The notes under the pieces were generated by a model. That model saw only the letters and a list, made by a program, of their open reading frames with translations. It was not told the origin of the DNA and made no database searches. This document shows positions 1-5,481 of a stretch of 7,181 nt of DNA, one piece after another. How positions within the stretch are numbered: the stretch's first letter is position 1; every line of letters begins with the position of its first letter. The stretch is taken from assembly GCA_013042895.1 (NCBI GenBank), contig JABDPD010000430.1:1-7181 (forward strand). The letters run 5' to 3'. Origin of the DNA: Boseongicola sp. (GTDB lineage Bacteria; Pseudomonadota; Alphaproteobacteria; Rhodobacterales; Rhodobacteraceae). A program made the position numbers and the translations under genes.

Positions 1-1
1 C

Positions 2-73
2 GTCGTCAAGGCGCGTCTGGCTGAATTGGCTATGGAAAAGGATGCGCTGGAAGGTATGATCAAGGGCTTTTAG
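2..73 (+). CDS. 3' end of an unidentified protein gene
   Basis: An open frame entering from the left edge gives 23 codons before TAG at 71-73. The visible end is VVKARLAELAMEKDALEG followed by MIKGF. The alternation of charged residues with Leu and Ala suggests an amphipathic, possibly coiled-coil C-terminal helix. It lies in the same orientation as coaD, 78 bases upstream, so the two may be co-transcribed. Too little is visible to name a family. The frame has a clean stop and codon use like its neighbours, so it is probably a real gene end. Confidence 0.5.
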   Translation, partial: VVKARLAELAMEKDALEGMIKGF

Positions 74-151
74 CCTCTAACCACTTGATCGAGAGAGGTT
101 TTCGTGCGAGCCAAGTGATCACGGAAACCGAAACTGGCCCAAGGCAACCAT

Positions 152-655
152 ATGCGGATCGGACTTTATCCCGGAACTTTTGATCCGGTCACCCTAGGGC
201 ATCTCGACATTATCCGTCGTGCCACGCATTTGGTGGATCGCCTTGTGATTGGCGTCGCCGTTAATCGCGACAAAGGGCCCATGTTCGATCTGGACGAACG
301 GGTCGCAATGATTGAGGCCGAATGCGAAAGCATCGCGCGCGAACGCAACATTGAAATAATCGTCCATCCATTTGAAAAGCTGCTCATCGACTGTGCCCGG
401 GATGTGGGTGCCAAGGTCATTATCCGCGGTCTGCGTGCTGTTGCGGATTTTGAGTATGAATTTCAGATGGTTGGCATGAACCGTGTGCTTGATTCCAGTA
501 TCGAAACGGTCTTTCTAATGGCCGAAGCTAAGCATCAGGCCATCGCGTCAAAACTGGTCAAGGAAATCGCCCGCCTCGACGGCGACGTGTCAAACTTTGT
601 CACGCCTGCCGTCATGGATGCGCTTGTTTCGCGGGTGCAGCAAAACAAGCGCTGA
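152..655 (+). CDS. coaD: Pantetheine-phosphate adenylyltransferase (CoaD)
   Basis: CoaD transfers AMP from ATP to 4'-phosphopantetheine, giving dephospho-CoA and pyrophosphate. It is the penultimate step of CoA synthesis, in the cytoplasm. The 167 residues are close to the family's usual 160 or so. The nucleotidyltransferase start YPGTFDPVTLGH (6-17) carries the T-x-G-H nucleotide-binding motif (T14, G16, H17). RGLR (92-95) followed by ADFEYEFQM, and the later IASKLVKEIA (131-140) with GDVSNFV, are the other conserved CoaD blocks. The start is supported by AAGG at 141-144, seven bases before ATG. No good promoter was seen in the 78 bases upstream, so it may be read from the preceding gene. 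Its stop lies 7 bases from that of the convergent DUF1127 gene, with no terminator between. Confidence 0.96.
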   Translation: MRIGLYPGTFDPVTLGHLDIIRRATHLVDRLVIGVAVNRDKGPMFDLDERVAMIEAECESIARERNIEIIVHPFEKLLIDCARDVGAKVIIRGLRAVADFEYEFQMVGMNRVLDSSIETVFLMAEAKHQAIASKLVKEIARLDGDVSNFVTPAVMDALVSRVQQNKR

Positions 656-662
656 AGCGTCC

Positions 663-815
663 TTACTTGCCGTAAACCGCACGCGCTGCGATCTCATGAG
701 CCTCGCCGCGATAGATTCCGAGATCGTGAGCCACATCAATCGGCATATTGCTGATTTCGCGAACGGTTTGGTTGTAGAGACGGCGTTTTCTGAGGTCGTT
801 AAGAAGGGAAGTCAT
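663..815 (-). CDS. Small DUF1127 (YjiS-like) protein, copy 1
   Basis: A 50-residue protein beginning MTSLLNDLRKRR and ending AARAVYGK. The basic N-terminal helix, the central LYNQTVREIS block, the aromatic/acidic DLGIY segment and the C-terminal AVYG are typical of short DUF1127 proteins in Rhodobacterales. Some larger alphaproteobacterial DUF1127 proteins have been linked to RNA turnover and phosphate or carbon metabolism, but no function can be assigned here. AAAGGA (824-829 on the minus strand) lies eight bases before the ATG. It resembles the second DUF1127 gene at 1001-1165: both begin MTSL, share YN-x-TV-x-E and end IA..AVYG, so they look like diverged paralogs. Its stop lies 7 bases from the coaD stop, so the two transcripts probably overlap at their 3' ends. 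Confidence 0.85.
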   Translation of the reverse strand: MTSLLNDLRKRRLYNQTVREISNMPIDVAHDLGIYRGEAHEIAARAVYGK

Positions 816-856
816 AATCGTTTTCCTTTGTCTGAGTATCCGGCTTCGTTATCCGG

Positions 857-885
857 CATATGGGGTAGAATGTTCGCTTTGACAA
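857..885 (-). promoter_or_regulatory. Candidate sigma-70 promoter of DUF1127 copy 1
   Basis: On the minus strand TTGTCA (880-885) and CATATG (857-862) are separated by 17 bases. The -35 box matches TTGACA at five of six positions; the -10 box is weak. The predicted start of transcription would be about 35 bases before the ATG at 815. The leader contains two direct copies of CCGGATA (plus-strand TATCCGG at 837-843 and 850-856), 13 bases apart, of unknown meaning. It lies just after the terminator of the upstream DUF1127 gene, as expected for a separate transcription unit. Confidence 0.35.
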
Positions 886-946
886 TCGACGGTTCTCAAT
901 ACCGGCTTTGCATGAATTGCATAGTTCAGGTCTTTGGGAACAAAGC

Positions 947-972
947 AAAAAGGGCAGGCCTAAGCCTGCCCT
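947..972 (-). terminator. Rho-independent terminator of DUF1127 copy 2
   Basis: A perfect 9-base-pair stem (951-959 with 964-972, AGGGCAGGC / GCCTGCCCT) closes a four-base loop. On the minus strand it is followed directly by a run of five T (947-951), then GCTTTG. The plus-strand side has no T run, so it works in the minus direction only. It lies 28 bases beyond the stop of the DUF1127 gene at 1001-1165 and separates it from DUF1127 copy 1. Confidence 0.9.
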
Positions 973-1000
973 AAAGGAAAAAGTACTCGGCTCTCAGCGC

Positions 1001-1165
1001 CTATGCGCCGTAGACGGCCTTATATGCGATCCGCGGGATATCGTCTTTGTAGATGTCCAGGTCTAACCGTGTATCGAGAGTTGTCGCCGATAGTTCGGCA
1101 ACCGTTTCGTTGTAGCGTGCCCGCTTCTGCGCACGATCCCGAAGTGTTTCAAAAAGCGATGTCAT
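1001..1165 (-). CDS. Small DUF1127 (YjiS-like) protein, copy 2
   Basis: A 54-residue protein beginning MTSLFETLRDRAQKRARYN and ending IAYKAVYGA. The Arg/Lys-rich N-terminal helix, the YNETVAELS block, DLDIY and the final AVYG match short DUF1127 proteins and the copy at 663-815. A strong Shine-Dalgarno AAGGAG (1173-1178) is seven bases before the ATG. A clear terminator (947-972) follows, so the gene is monocistronic or the last gene of a unit. The region upstream (1200-1270) holds two palindromes that may be operators, including a PhaR-like CTGC-N3-GCAG site. Function is unknown. Confidence 0.87.
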   Translation of the reverse strand: MTSLFETLRDRAQKRARYNETVAELSATTLDTRLDLDIYKDDIPRIAYKAVYGA

Positions 1166-1203
1166 GTCTAATCTCCTTCATGACTGGTTTGCGCTTACAG
1201 TTC

Positions 1204-1233
1204 ACTATTTGGCGATCTGTTAGCGCTAAACAA
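1204..1233 (-). promoter_or_regulatory. Weak promoter candidate with an internal LacI-type palindrome
   Basis: On the minus strand TTGTTT (1228-1233) and AATAGT (1204-1209) are separated by 18 bases. Both boxes are poor to fair matches. Between them lies the perfect 10-base palindrome TTAGCGCTAA (1220-1229). On the plus strand, with flanking bases, it reads TGTTAGCGCTAAAC (1218-1231), whose left half matches the TGTTAnCGnTAACA pattern common for LacI-family repressors. A palindrome between -35 and -10 is a classic repressor position. The promoter is tentative; the palindrome itself is certain. Confidence 0.3.
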
Positions 1234-1239
1234 GCCGCA

Positions 1240-1270
1240 AATGCTGCAAAGCAGCATTGCAGGCATTGCA
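1240..1270. promoter_or_regulatory. CTGC-N3-GCAG palindrome with GCATTGCA repeats (PhaR-like operator)
   Basis: A perfect 8-base inverted repeat, AATGCTGC (1240-1247) and GCAGCATT (1251-1258), flanks AAA. Its core CTGCAAAGCAG (1244-1254) fits the CTGC-N3/4-GCAG pattern that I recall being described for PhaR, the polyhydroxyalkanoate-responsive repressor of Rhodobacter and Paracoccus. Two direct GCATTGCA copies follow (1254-1261 and 1263-1270), nine bases apart, giving the TGC-rich look of such operators. The site lies 75-105 bases upstream of the DUF1127 ATG at 1165 and just beyond the stop of the zeta gene. As RNA it could form a hairpin, but no T run follows, so a terminator role is less likely. 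Confidence 0.45.
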
Positions 1271-1297
1271 TGGCGGAGAATGAGTGAAGGTTGAGGC

Positions 1298-1612
1298 CTA
1301 GACTTCGTCCATCAACTGCTGCTTGGCCACAGCCATCAGCTCAGACATCTTGCTGCGAATATCAGCTTCGCTCGCGAGGTCTCCAAGGTCGCCCGAGACC
1401 TTGCGATAGACGTCTTCGTGGCCGGCTTCTTCAAAGTCCGAACGCACAACTTCTTTTGCGTATTCAGCGGCTTCGTCGTCAGACTTGCCCATGACCCCGG
1501 CGGCCCAGAGCCCCAGAAGTTTGTTGCGGCGCGCATCGGCTTTGAACTGCATCTCAGCGTCATGCGCGAATTTGTTCTCAAACGCGTTTTCTCGTTCGTC
1601 GAAAGTGCTCAT
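1298..1612 (-). CDS. F1-ATPase inhibitor subunit zeta (DUF1476)
   Basis: The 104-residue product matches the DUF1476 family, whose Paracoccus denitrificans member is the zeta subunit. Zeta binds F1FO-ATP synthase and blocks ATP hydrolysis through its N-terminal region. The start STFDERENAFENKFAHDAE (2-20) corresponds to that inhibitory segment. The following RRNKLLGLWAAGVMGK (28-43), YAKEVVRSDFEEAG (51-64) and VSGDLGD blocks are the conserved helical body. Length is typical of the family. GGAG at 1621-1624, eight bases upstream, supports the start. No atp genes are nearby; the gene stands divergent from purC and shares its 162-base upstream region. No convincing terminator follows the TAG at 1298-1300. 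Confidence 0.92.
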   Translation of the reverse strand: MSTFDERENAFENKFAHDAEMQFKADARRNKLLGLWAAGVMGKSDDEAAEYAKEVVRSDFEEAGHEDVYRKVSGDLGDLASEADIRSKMSELMAVAKQQLMDEV

Positions 1613-1651
1613 CAGTTAAACTCCGTGGTCGGATCAAAAGGTGTTTGCATT

Positions 1652-1680
1652 GATATGCCCTCGCGCGGCGGCAACGACAA
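1652..1680 (-). promoter_or_regulatory. Candidate promoter of the zeta gene
   Basis: On the minus strand TTGTCG (1675-1680) and CATATC (1652-1657) are separated by 17 bases. The -35 box is fair and the -10 box weak. Transcription would start about 33 bases before the ATG at 1612. The candidate sits back-to-back with the purC promoter, only 11 bases from its -35 box, so a regulator bound between them could affect both genes. Confidence 0.33.
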
Positions 1681-1691
1681 GGGGGCGACGC

Positions 1692-1720
1692 TTGCCGCAA
1701 GGTCGCATCTGCCCTATAGC
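1692..1720 (+). promoter_or_regulatory. purC: Candidate sigma-70 promoter of purC
   Basis: TTGCCG (1692-1697) and TATAGC (1715-1720) are separated by 17 bases; each matches its consensus at four of six positions. Transcription would begin near 1727, about 48 bases before the purC ATG. The -35 box lies within the small inverted repeat CTTG-CCG-CAAG (1691-1701), which could be part of an operator. The purine-responsive regulator in this group is not known to me. Confidence 0.45.
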
Positions 1721-1774
1721 GGCGGAAATAAGCGGGGTGAAAGCCCTTTGCAGCAATGATTTGGGAATTCACAC

Positions 1775-2536
1775 ATGGCACGTCGCAAGAAGATCTACGA
1801 AGGCAAAGCCAAGATCCTCTATGAAGGTCCGGAGCCAGGCACTTTGGTGCAGTATTTTAAGGACGATGCCACTGCGTTCAATGCGCAGAAGAAAGATGTG
1901 ATCGACGGCAAGGGCGTATTGAACAATCGCCTGTCCGAATTTTTCATGAAGGGTTTGACGCAAATCGGCGTTCCGACTCACTTCATCAAGCGTCTGAATA
2001 TGCGCGAGCAGTTGATCCGCTCGGTAGAAATCATTCCGCTTGAGGTCATCGTGCGCAACTATGCAGCCGGCACAATGTCGCAGCGCCTTGGTCTGGAGGA
2101 GGGCACGCAACTTCCCCGACCCATCATCGAGTTCTGCTTGAAAGACGACGCATTGGGTGATCCGCTCGTCGCGGAAGAGCACATTCTCGCGTTCGGTTGG
2201 GCGAGCCAGCAGGACCTTGACGACATGATCGCTCTGGCACTGCGAGTGAACGATTATATGTCAGGTTGCATGTTCGCGGTTGGCATCAAGTTGGTGGATT
2301 TCAAGATCGAGATAGGCCGCGTTTGGGACGGAGACTATCAACGTCTAATCATCGCAGATGAGATCAGCCCGGACAGCTGCCGCCTTTGGGATTTGGAGAC
2401 CGGTCAGAAGCTCGACAAGGACGTATTCCGGCGTGATCTGGGTGATCTGGCGGATGCCTACACTGAAGTCGCACGACGTCTTGGTGTCCTCCCGAGCAAT
2501 GTAACCCATACCACCAAGCCGACTCTCATCAACTGA
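1775..2536 (+). CDS. purC: Phosphoribosylaminoimidazole-succinocarboxamide synthase (PurC)
   Basis: PurC joins CAIR and aspartate using ATP to form SAICAR, a late step of de novo IMP synthesis in the cytoplasm. The 253 residues are a typical single-domain bacterial length. The N-terminal [14 protein letters not shown] (5-18) is the ATP-grasp-like start. The two PurC signatures are visible: [13 protein letters not shown] (88-100) and LVDFKIEIG (173-181). [13 protein letters not shown] (194-206) is the conserved substrate and metal-binding block. GGGA (1763-1766), eight bases before ATG, is an acceptable ribosome binding site. purS and purQ follow on the same strand after a 184-base structured gap. 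The gene is intact. Confidence 0.97.
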   Translation: MARRKKIYEGKAKILYEGPEPGTLVQYFKDDATAFNAQKKDVIDGKGVLNNRLSEFFMKGLTQIGVPTHFIKRLNMREQLIRSVEIIPLEVIVRNYAAGTMSQRLGLEEGTQLPRPIIEFCLKDDALGDPLVAEEHILAFGWASQQDLDDMIALALRVNDYMSGCMFAVGIKLVDFKIEIGRVWDGDYQRLIIADEISPDSCRLWDLETGQKLDKDVFRRDLGDLADAYTEVARRLGVLPSNVTHTTKPTLIN

Positions 2537-2720
2537 TTGCGCCGTGCCTCTGGCGCGTCGGGTCTCGGGGCGCTGCCTCGCTCGCTATCCTTCGACTCCC
2601 GGGGAAATTCCTGGGCCAAGAACGAGGCTGGTTGCGGCGAACGCTTTCAGGATTGGACAAGCCTGTGCGAATCCGCAATAGAAGCGCCAACAGGACAATA
2701 GAAAATCCCCGGGGGTTCCC
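2537..2720 (+). promoter_or_regulatory. Structured purC-purS intergenic leader, possible cis-regulatory RNA
   Basis: No gene was found in these 184 bases, but several stems can be drawn by eye. A small hairpin is GCGCC/GGCGC (2539-2543 with 2552-2556). An outer stem GCCTCG/CGAGGC (2575-2580 with 2623-2628) encloses CCCGGG/CCTGGG (2598-2603 with 2610-2615, one G-U). A long interrupted hairpin pairs TTGCGG/CCGCAA (2632-2637 with 2673-2678), CGC/GCG and CAGG/CCTG inside it. Positions 2596-2605 can also pair with 2706-2715: ten pairs, one G-U, covering the G-rich purS ribosome binding site (2711-2715). That helix excludes the CCCGGG hairpin, so two alternative folds exist. No T run marks a terminator. 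I do not recognise a known riboswitch class. Confidence 0.35.
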
Positions 2721-2960
2721 ATGAAAGCTCGCGTCCACATTATGTTGAAAAACGGTGTGCTTGACCCGCAAGGCGAAGCCATTCGTCACGCGCTTGGCAC
2801 ACTCGGATTTGAAGGTGTAGAAGGCGTCCGGCAGGGCAAAGTGATCGATATCGAGCTTGCCGCTACCGACGCTGCAGCGGCTGAAGCAGAGGTCGGAAAG
2901 ATGTGTGAAGCGCTGTTGGCTAACACGGTGATCGAAAGCTACTCGGTCGAGATACTTTAG
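2721..2960 (+). CDS. purS: FGAM synthase subunit PurS
   Basis: PurS is the small subunit that bridges PurL and PurQ in the three-part formylglycinamidine ribonucleotide synthase, the fourth step of purine synthesis. The 79-residue length is typical. The start KARVHIMLKNGVLDPQGEAI (2-21) and GFEGVEGVRQGKVIDIEL (29-46) give the family's beta-alpha-beta pattern, and the protein ends in the IESYSVEIL strand. The only Shine-Dalgarno-like element is the run GGGGG (2711-2715), five bases before ATG, part of a self-complementary CCCCGGGG. This is odd for an anti-SD match and may be masked by pairing with 2596-2605. purQ follows after 42 bases. Confidence 0.95.
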   Translation: MKARVHIMLKNGVLDPQGEAIRHALGTLGFEGVEGVRQGKVIDIELAATDAAAAEAEVGKMCEALLANTVIESYSVEIL

Positions 2961-3002
2961 GGCAGGGTGACTTGTGCAAAACTCGGGTGAAGAGGATCAA
3001 AA

Positions 3003-3671
3003 ATGAAGGCTGCAGTTCTTGTCTTTCCGGGTTCTAATTGCGACCGCGATCTTGCGGTTGCTTTTCGTCAGGCAGGCGCAGACGTCGAAATGGTCTGGCA
3101 TAAGGACACGAGACTACCGGATGGAGTCGACATTGTCGGCATTCCCGGCGGTTTTTCTTTCGGTGATTACCTGCGTTGCGGTGCCATTGCGGCACGTTCG
3201 CCCATTGTTGGGGCGTTGAAGGCTCACGTTGAGCGTGGAGGCTATGCGCTCGGGATTTGCAATGGATTTCAGGTGCTGGTCGAAACCGGGATCCTGCCGG
3301 GGGCCTTGATCCGGAACGCAGGGCTCAAGTTCATTTGCAAGCCAGTGGACCTCACGGTTGAGACGGCCGCTTCGGACTTCACAAATGGCTACACCAAAGG
3401 TCAGACCGTGACTTTTCCGGTTGCTCATCACGACGGCAACTATATTGCGAAGTCCGATACCCTTGCTGCCCTGAATGACCAAGACCGCGTCGCGTTCCGC
3501 TATGGCAGCGACATCAACGGATCTGCAGAGAGTATCGCGGGGATTCTGTCGGAAAACCGCAGGGTTCTTGGCCTCATGCCGCACCCGGAACGCGCAGCCG
3601 ATCCAGTCCTAGGTGGTCAAGATGGTGCGAATTTGTTCCGATCACTGGCAATTGCATCCGTCACGGCTTGA
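3003..3671 (+). CDS. purQ: FGAM synthase glutaminase subunit PurQ
   Basis: PurQ hydrolyses glutamine and passes ammonia to PurL, which turns FGAR into FGAM with ATP. The 222 residues form one class I glutamine amidotransferase domain. GSNCDRD (10-16), GGFSFGDYLRCGAIA (49-63) and the nucleophile elbow GICNGFQ (84-90) with Cys86 are visible. The other triad members are His194 and Glu196 in MPHPER. GAGGA (2992-2996) precedes the ATG by six bases. It is separated from purS by 42 bases and is surely co-expressed with it. purL does not follow: the next gene is a sensor kinase 31 bases on. The stop codon overlaps the candidate dctB promoter. Confidence 0.97.
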   Translation: MKAAVLVFPGSNCDRDLAVAFRQAGADVEMVWHKDTRLPDGVDIVGIPGGFSFGDYLRCGAIAARSPIVGALKAHVERGGYALGICNGFQVLVETGILPGALIRNAGLKFICKPVDLTVETAASDFTNGYTKGQTVTFPVAHHDGNYIAKSDTLAALNDQDRVAFRYGSDINGSAESIAGILSENRRVLGLMPHPERAADPVLGGQDGANLFRSLAIASVTA

Positions 3672-3696
3672 GCCAGCCCCGCCCAAGCCTTAGATT
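3668..3696 (+). promoter_or_regulatory. dctB: Candidate promoter for a leaderless dctB mRNA
   Basis: TTGAGC (3668-3673) and TAGATT (3691-3696) are separated by exactly 17 bases, each matching consensus at four of six positions. The six bases CGCTCT then lead straight to ATG at 3703, so a normal start of transcription would fall on or next to the A of the start codon. The -35 box overlaps the purQ stop (TGA at 3669-3671). A short inverted repeat GGCTTG/CAAGCC (3665-3670 with 3684-3689) spans the -35 box and spacer and might be an operator or a weak purQ hairpin. Confidence 0.4.
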
Positions 3697-3702
3697 CGCT
3701 CT

Positions 3703-5463
3703 ATGAGCGACACAGAGCGCAAACCTAAAATTATCTTCTTCGGATCGCCATGGCCGCTTCGGTTAATGATGATTGCTGTTATTACGACAGCTGTCGCGGT
3801 GGTTTGGGTGACCAACCAGCTTTTGACCGAGCGTTTCACCGAGAGCACGCGAAGCCGCGCTGAGGTGCGATTAGCGCTTTATTCCGGCAACATCCTGAGC
3901 GAGTTACAGCGCAACCAGATCGTTCCGCAGTTATTGGCGAGAGACCCCGAATTGATCGGCGCTCTGAACTCTGACGATTATGCGCAGTCGACCCAAAGGC
4001 TAATCTCATATCGCGACGAGATCGATGCTGCGGGACTTATTCTGTTAGACGGTGGCGGTCGCGCGGTCGCGGCGACCAACCGTCAAATACTGGGCTCACA
4101 GCACCGATCTGCGCCGTATTTTGTCGAAGCAATCCGCTCATCGGACACGGTATTCACCACCAATCTGACAGAAAACGGCACACGACTTTTTTCATATTCA
4201 CGCAAAATCCAAAACCGCGGTGAGGCCATTGGTGTCATCGTGGTTGAGCTGAACTTGCAGCAGTTTGAAACGGCGTGGGCTGGCTTTACTGACGCGGTGA
4301 TTGTGACCGATAGTGAAGGGCAGATCATCCTTTCGACCGAAGGAACTTGGCGTGGTCTTAGCGAGAGCGAAGCGCTCGAGCTTCGTTCAGCTCCAACCGC
4401 GATCCAGCGCGCTGTTCGTGCAACAGCGGATTGGACGGTTTTGCCGATTGATACCTATGTGGCCGGACAACCGGTTATGCGCCATGAGGCTCGGGTTGGG
4501 TTTCAAGGATGGCGGATGGCCAGTTTCACGACCTACTCGGGTGTTCGTGAACGTGTGAACGCCTTTATCGCGCTTGAGATCATGGGATTCGCGATCATCC
4601 TTGCTGTTGGGTTCTACTTTGCCAGCCGAAAAGCGACGTCGCGGCTTGTAGTGTTTCAACGCGAGTCGGCCGAGCTTCGTCAATTGAACGCAGCCTTGCA
4701 GCGTGAAATTGCGGAACGCGAGAAAGCCGAGCGTAACCTTGAGGTGGCTGAGCAAACGATTCAGCAAAGCTCGAAACTGGCGATCCTTGGTGAGATGTCG
4801 GCTGCTGTCAGCCACGAATTGAATCAGCCACTCGCTGCTATGAAAACGTATCTCGCAGGTGCCAAACTCTTACTTCAGCGCAACCGTTCAGACGAAGCCT
4901 TGTCGTCCTTCCAGCGGATCGACGACCTGATAGAACGCATGGGCGCGATAACGCGTCAGTTGAAATCTTATGCGCGTAAGGGCGGGGACGACTTTGAGGT
5001 GATCGATGTGCGGGACTCGGCATCATCGGCCCTTTCGATGATGGAGCCGCAGCTTCGTCAGAGAAACATGGCGATCAATTCACTGCTGCCCCGTGATCCT
5101 GTTTATGTGAAGGCTGACCGTATTCGTCTTGAACAAGTGCTGATCAATCTGCTGCGTAATGCGCTCGATGCAACCAAAGGCGTGACCGATCCAGAGGTCA
5201 TGATGGTTCTGTCGGCTTCAGAAGACGTTGTGATCACTGTGCGTGACAATGGCGTCGGGATCGACGACCTCGAGAACCTCTTTGAACCCTTTTACACAAC
5301 CAAGGCGCCTGGCGACGGTGTAGGGTTAGGGCTTGCAATTTCATCTGGCATCGTCACCGACCTTGGAGGCCGGATGACGGCGAAAAATGGCCCAAGTGGC
5401 GGTGCGATGTTTGAAATCAGCCTCCCGCTCGCCGATATAGCAGCAGGACAGGCTGCGGAATAA
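3703..5463 (+). CDS. dctB: DctB-like membrane sensor histidine kinase
   Basis: This 586-residue kinase resembles DctB, which senses C4-dicarboxylates and phosphorylates DctD. A short cytoplasmic N-terminus is followed by TM1 (about 21-41), a periplasmic sensor region (42-287, probably double PAS/Cache-like) and TM2 (about 288-307). A charged coiled coil follows (about 316-358). The dimerisation domain carries LGEMSAAVSHELNQPLAAM with phospho-acceptor His371. The ATPase part has the N box INLLRNALDA (481-490, Asn486), G1 DNGVGI (515-520), F box LFEPFYTTK (526-534) and G2 GVGLGLAIS (539-547), so it looks active. HELNQPLAAM is typical of DctB-type kinases. No Shine-Dalgarno precedes the ATG; a leaderless transcript is possible. 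The regulator gene begins 18 bases after the stop. The ligand is inferred from family only; no transporter is in the window. Confidence 0.85.
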   Translation: MSDTERKPKIIFFGSPWPLRLMMIAVITTAVAVVWVTNQLLTERFTESTRSRAEVRLALYSGNILSELQRNQIVPQLLARDPELIGALNSDDYAQSTQRLISYRDEIDAAGLILLDGGGRAVAATNRQILGSQHRSAPYFVEAIRSSDTVFTTNLTENGTRLFSYSRKIQNRGEAIGVIVVELNLQQFETAWAGFTDAVIVTDSEGQIILSTEGTWRGLSESEALELRSAPTAIQRAVRATADWTVLPIDTYVAGQPVMRHEARVGFQGWRMASFTTYSGVRERVNAFIALEIMGFAIILAVGFYFASRKATSRLVVFQRESAELRQLNAALQREIAEREKAERNLEVAEQTIQQSSKLAILGEMSAAVSHELNQPLAAMKTYLAGAKLLLQRNRSDEALSSFQRIDDLIERMGAITRQLKSYARKGGDDFEVIDVRDSASSALSMMEPQLRQRNMAINSLLPRDPVYVKADRIRLEQVLINLLRNALDATKGVTDPEVMMVLSASEDVVITVRDNGVGIDDLENLFEPFYTTKAPGDGVGLGLAISSGIVTDLGGRMTAKNGPSGGAMFEISLPLADIAAGQAAE

Positions 5464-5481
5464 TAACGTGAGGACGCATTG

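Noticed and set aside
74..102. Terminator-like hairpin after the partial first gene
   Set aside because: CCTCT/AGAGG (74-78 with 94-98) is only five pairs around a 15-base loop, and TTTT is too short. A second pair, CACTTG/CAAGTG (82-87, 112-117), is also too weak to call.
597..974. Plus-strand frame of 125 codons over the end of coaD and DUF1127 copy 1
   Set aside because: It overlaps the end of coaD in another frame and is antisense to a recognisable DUF1127 gene. It has no SD and no recognisable features.
2537..2560. Rho-independent terminator after purC
   Set aside because: The GCGCC/GGCGC hairpin (2539-2556) has only five or six pairs and is followed by GC-rich sequence, not a T run.
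3003..3705. Missing purL after purQ as a sign of rearrangement
   Set aside because: In many alphaproteobacteria purL lies apart from purSQ, so its absence here is not unusual.
5479..5481. TTG start for the response regulator
   Set aside because: The ATG at 5482 is seven bases from GAGGA (5470-5474), the ideal spacing, while TTG would be four bases away and is a rarer start.
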